From JACKJP01 sp050186955 (GTDB taxonomy: Bacteria; Pseudomonadota; Alphaproteobacteria; Rhizobiales; Tepidamorphaceae), in the NCBI GenBank assembly GCA_050186955.1, contig JBFWXZ010000198.1, forward strand, positions 1 to 5,795: a stretch of DNA of 5,795 bases, given 5' to 3'. The translations under genes were made by a program, and so were the position numbers. Under the pieces are notes generated by a model. The model was not told where the DNA came from. It did not search any database and saw only the letters and a program-made list of their open reading frames with translations. Of this stretch, positions 4,325 through 5,795 are shown in pieces (positions within the stretch are counted from its first letter, which is position 1; the number at the start of each line of letters is the position of its first letter).

Positions 4325-5795
4325 ATGGCAGCGGCAGTTCCGCGTACCCGATACAGCTTCACCATCCGGGCCGCGCTCGGCCTCATCGTCATCCTGCTGC
4401 TGCTGGTCGTCGGCATGGTCGCCGTCACCATCATGCAGGCCTATCGCGACGCCGAGCAGCGCTCCGTCGACCGCGCGGAATCGGCCGCGCATGTGGTGGC
4501 GATCAACGGCAAGTGGATCTACGAGGTCGCGCAGCAGGCGCTGAGGCGCATCGACGACGCCGTCGGCCCCGACATCGCCGACAGCTCCGGCGCCAAGGTG
4601 ATGGACATCCGCGAGGCGGTGGAGAGCCTGCCGGGCACGGTCAAGGCCTATGTCGTCGCCGCCAATGGCGACACGCTCTACTCGACCGACCCGCAGGTGA
4701 AGCCGATCAACATCACCGACCGGGAATATTTCGCGTCCCTCGCCGCCGGCGCCAGGCGATACACCTCGTCGCTGCTGATCAGCCGCCTCAACGGGGAGCA
4801 GATATTCGTCTTCTCGCGGCGGTTGGAGCGCCGCGGGGAGTTCGCCGGCGCGGTGATGATCTCCTTCGACGTGGTGCTGCTGTCGGAGGTATGGGCCTCG
4901 CTCGGCCTCGACGAGCAGTCGACCGTCAGCCTGATCCGCGACGACGGCAAGCTGGTCGCCCGCTTCCCGCTGGCGAGGGAAACGCTGGACCTCAAGGACC
5001 ACCCGCTGTTCACCGAGCATCTGTCGCGGCACGCGACCGGCTCCTTCGCCAGCACCTCCCCCGTCGACGGCGTCGAGCGGATCGTCGGCTACCGGCAGAT
5101 TTCGGGGACCGACATGGTGGCCGCCGCATCGATCAGCTCGCGCGCCGCCTATGCGGCGTTCCGGCGCACCGCCTGGCTGGCGCTGGGCCTCGGCATACCG
5201 ACGTCCGGCGCGCTCGCCGCCGCCGCCCTGTGGATCGCCCGGCTGCTGCGGCAGAGCGTGCGCCGGCAGGCGGAGATCGCGCAGGCGCTGGAGACCAACA
5301 AGCTGCTGTTCCGCGACATCCACCACCGGGTGAAGAACAACCTCCAGTCGGTGCAGTCGCTGGTCAGGATGCAGAACATTCCCGAGCAGGCGAAGCGCGA
5401 CCTGCAGGGCCGCATCGCGGCGATGACGGCGGTGCACGAGCACATCTACCGGCTCGACCGCTTCGCCGAGGTGGAGGCGCAGGAGCTGATCCCGGCGATC
5501 GTCGAGCCGCTGTTCGCCAGCGTCGACAATGTCGTGCGCTGCCGCTTCGACATCGACCCGCTGCGCGTCGACCGCGACCACGCGACGCCGCTGGCGCTGC
5601 TGGTCAACGAGGTGGTGACCAACGCGCTGAAATACGGCTTTCCCGATGGGCGCAAGGGCACGATCTCGATCAGCCTCAAGGCGACCGGCGAGCAACATGG
5701 CGAGCTGACCATCGCCGATGACGGGGTCGGCTTCGATCCCGAAACCGCGGCGCGCGGCATGGGCAGCCGGTTGATCTCCGGCATGGTCATGCAGA
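4325..5795 (+). CDS. Membrane sensor histidine kinase, dCache and HisKA_2, 3' end cut
   Basis: A transmembrane sensor kinase; 490 residues are visible and the frame is open at the window edge. Order of parts: TM1 at about residues 16-37; a periplasmic double-Cache-like sensor at 39-278 with REYFASLAAG from R133, then LISRLNGEQIFVFSRRL, GEFAGAVMISFDVVLL and RIVGYRQISG near 252-261; TM2 at about 283-305; a short coiled linker; a HisKA_2 dimerisation domain with DIHHRVKNNLQSVQSLV and phosphoacceptor H334; and a HATPase_c domain with the N-box LVNEVVTNALKYGFPDG (N428, N433), the DDGVGF ATP-lid box (D465) and GMGSRLI. Only the last stretch of the ATPase domain is missing. HisKA_2 kinases in Alphaproteobacteria often act in general stress or light signalling through response regulators; no partner is in the window. 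ATG 4325 is only two bases from GAAGGAG (4316-4322), which is tight. GTG 4259 is in frame upstream but has weaker support. Confidence 0.93.
   Translation, partial: MAAAVPRTRYSFTIRAALGLIVILLLLVVGMVAVTIMQAYRDAEQRSVDRAESAAHVVAINGKWIYEVAQQALRRIDDAVGPDIADSSGAKVMDIREAVESLPGTVKAYVVAANGDTLYSTDPQVKPINITDREYFASLAAGARRYTSSLLISRLNGEQIFVFSRRLERRGEFAGAVMISFDVVLLSEVWASLGLDEQSTVSLIRDDGKLVARFPLARETLDLKDHPLFTEHLSRHATGSFASTSPVDGVERIVGYRQISGTDMVAAASISSRAAYAAFRRTAWLALGLGIPTSGALAAAALWIARLLRQSVRRQAEIAQALETNKLLFRDIHHRVKNNLQSVQSLVRMQNIPEQAKRDLQGRIAAMTAVHEHIYRLDRFAEVEAQELIPAIVEPLFASVDNVVRCRFDIDPLRVDRDHATPLALLVNEVVTNALKYGFPDGRKGTISISLKATGEQHGELTIADDGVGFDPETAARGMGSRLISGMVMQ

Noticed and set aside
4124..5698. A 524-codon minus-strand open frame opposite the kinase
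   Set aside because: The translation is low-complexity Arg/Asp/Gly/His-rich. The plus-strand frame carries all histidine kinase motifs in order.
4513..5721. A 402-codon plus-strand frame within the kinase gene
   Set aside because: It is out of frame with the kinase domains and translates to Arg/Gly/Pro-rich sequence. The frame beginning at 4325 contains the TM segments, H-box, N-box and G-box.

Overview
The window looks like chromosomal DNA from a high-GC Proteobacterium, most likely an alphaproteobacterium (Sphingomonadales or Rhizobiales type). This rests on the strong G/C bias at third codon positions, strong GGAGG-type ribosome binding sites, and a dCache plus HisKA_2 sensor kinase of a sort frequent in that class. 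It is an inference from composition and family style; nothing in the window fixes the species. No IS element, tRNA, rRNA or CRISPR array was seen.

Layout. Positions 1-381 (+) hold the 3' part of an Lrp/AsnC regulator. Tail to tail with it, only 9 nt away, ends a minus-strand cluster running from 3441 down to 391. In transcription order this is a TetR-family regulator, a PhnB-type VOC protein, a RibD_C/dihydrofolate-reductase-like protein, an AHSA1-type SRPBCC protein and a second VOC protein of the 3-demethylubiquinone methyltransferase-like type. Gaps are 38 to 129 nt, every gene has a clear Shine-Dalgarno site and no convincing internal terminator was found, so one operon is likely. A TTGACA -35 box and a weaker -10 box flank an 18-bp near-palindrome just upstream of tetR. 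This is the layout of an autorepressed promoter.

Divergent from tetR, after a 183-nt intergenic region with 17-bp tandem repeats, lies a small secreted protein resembling DUF7282 (3625-4041, +). A good intrinsic terminator follows at 4146-4181. The window closes with a membrane histidine kinase (4325 to the end, +), cut by the window edge inside its ATPase domain.

How the genes may work together. The TetR protein carries a Cys and a Lys (C107, K176) that line up, from a remembered sequence, with the C106/K175 pair of E. coli NemR, a sensor of bleach and reactive electrophiles that controls a glyoxalase. Together with an operon of two VOC proteins, a reductase-like protein and an SRPBCC protein, this suggests an inducible response to reactive or small hydrophobic compounds. 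That role is a hypothesis; no substrate can be read from the sequence. The secreted protein and the kinase appear to be separate transcription units.
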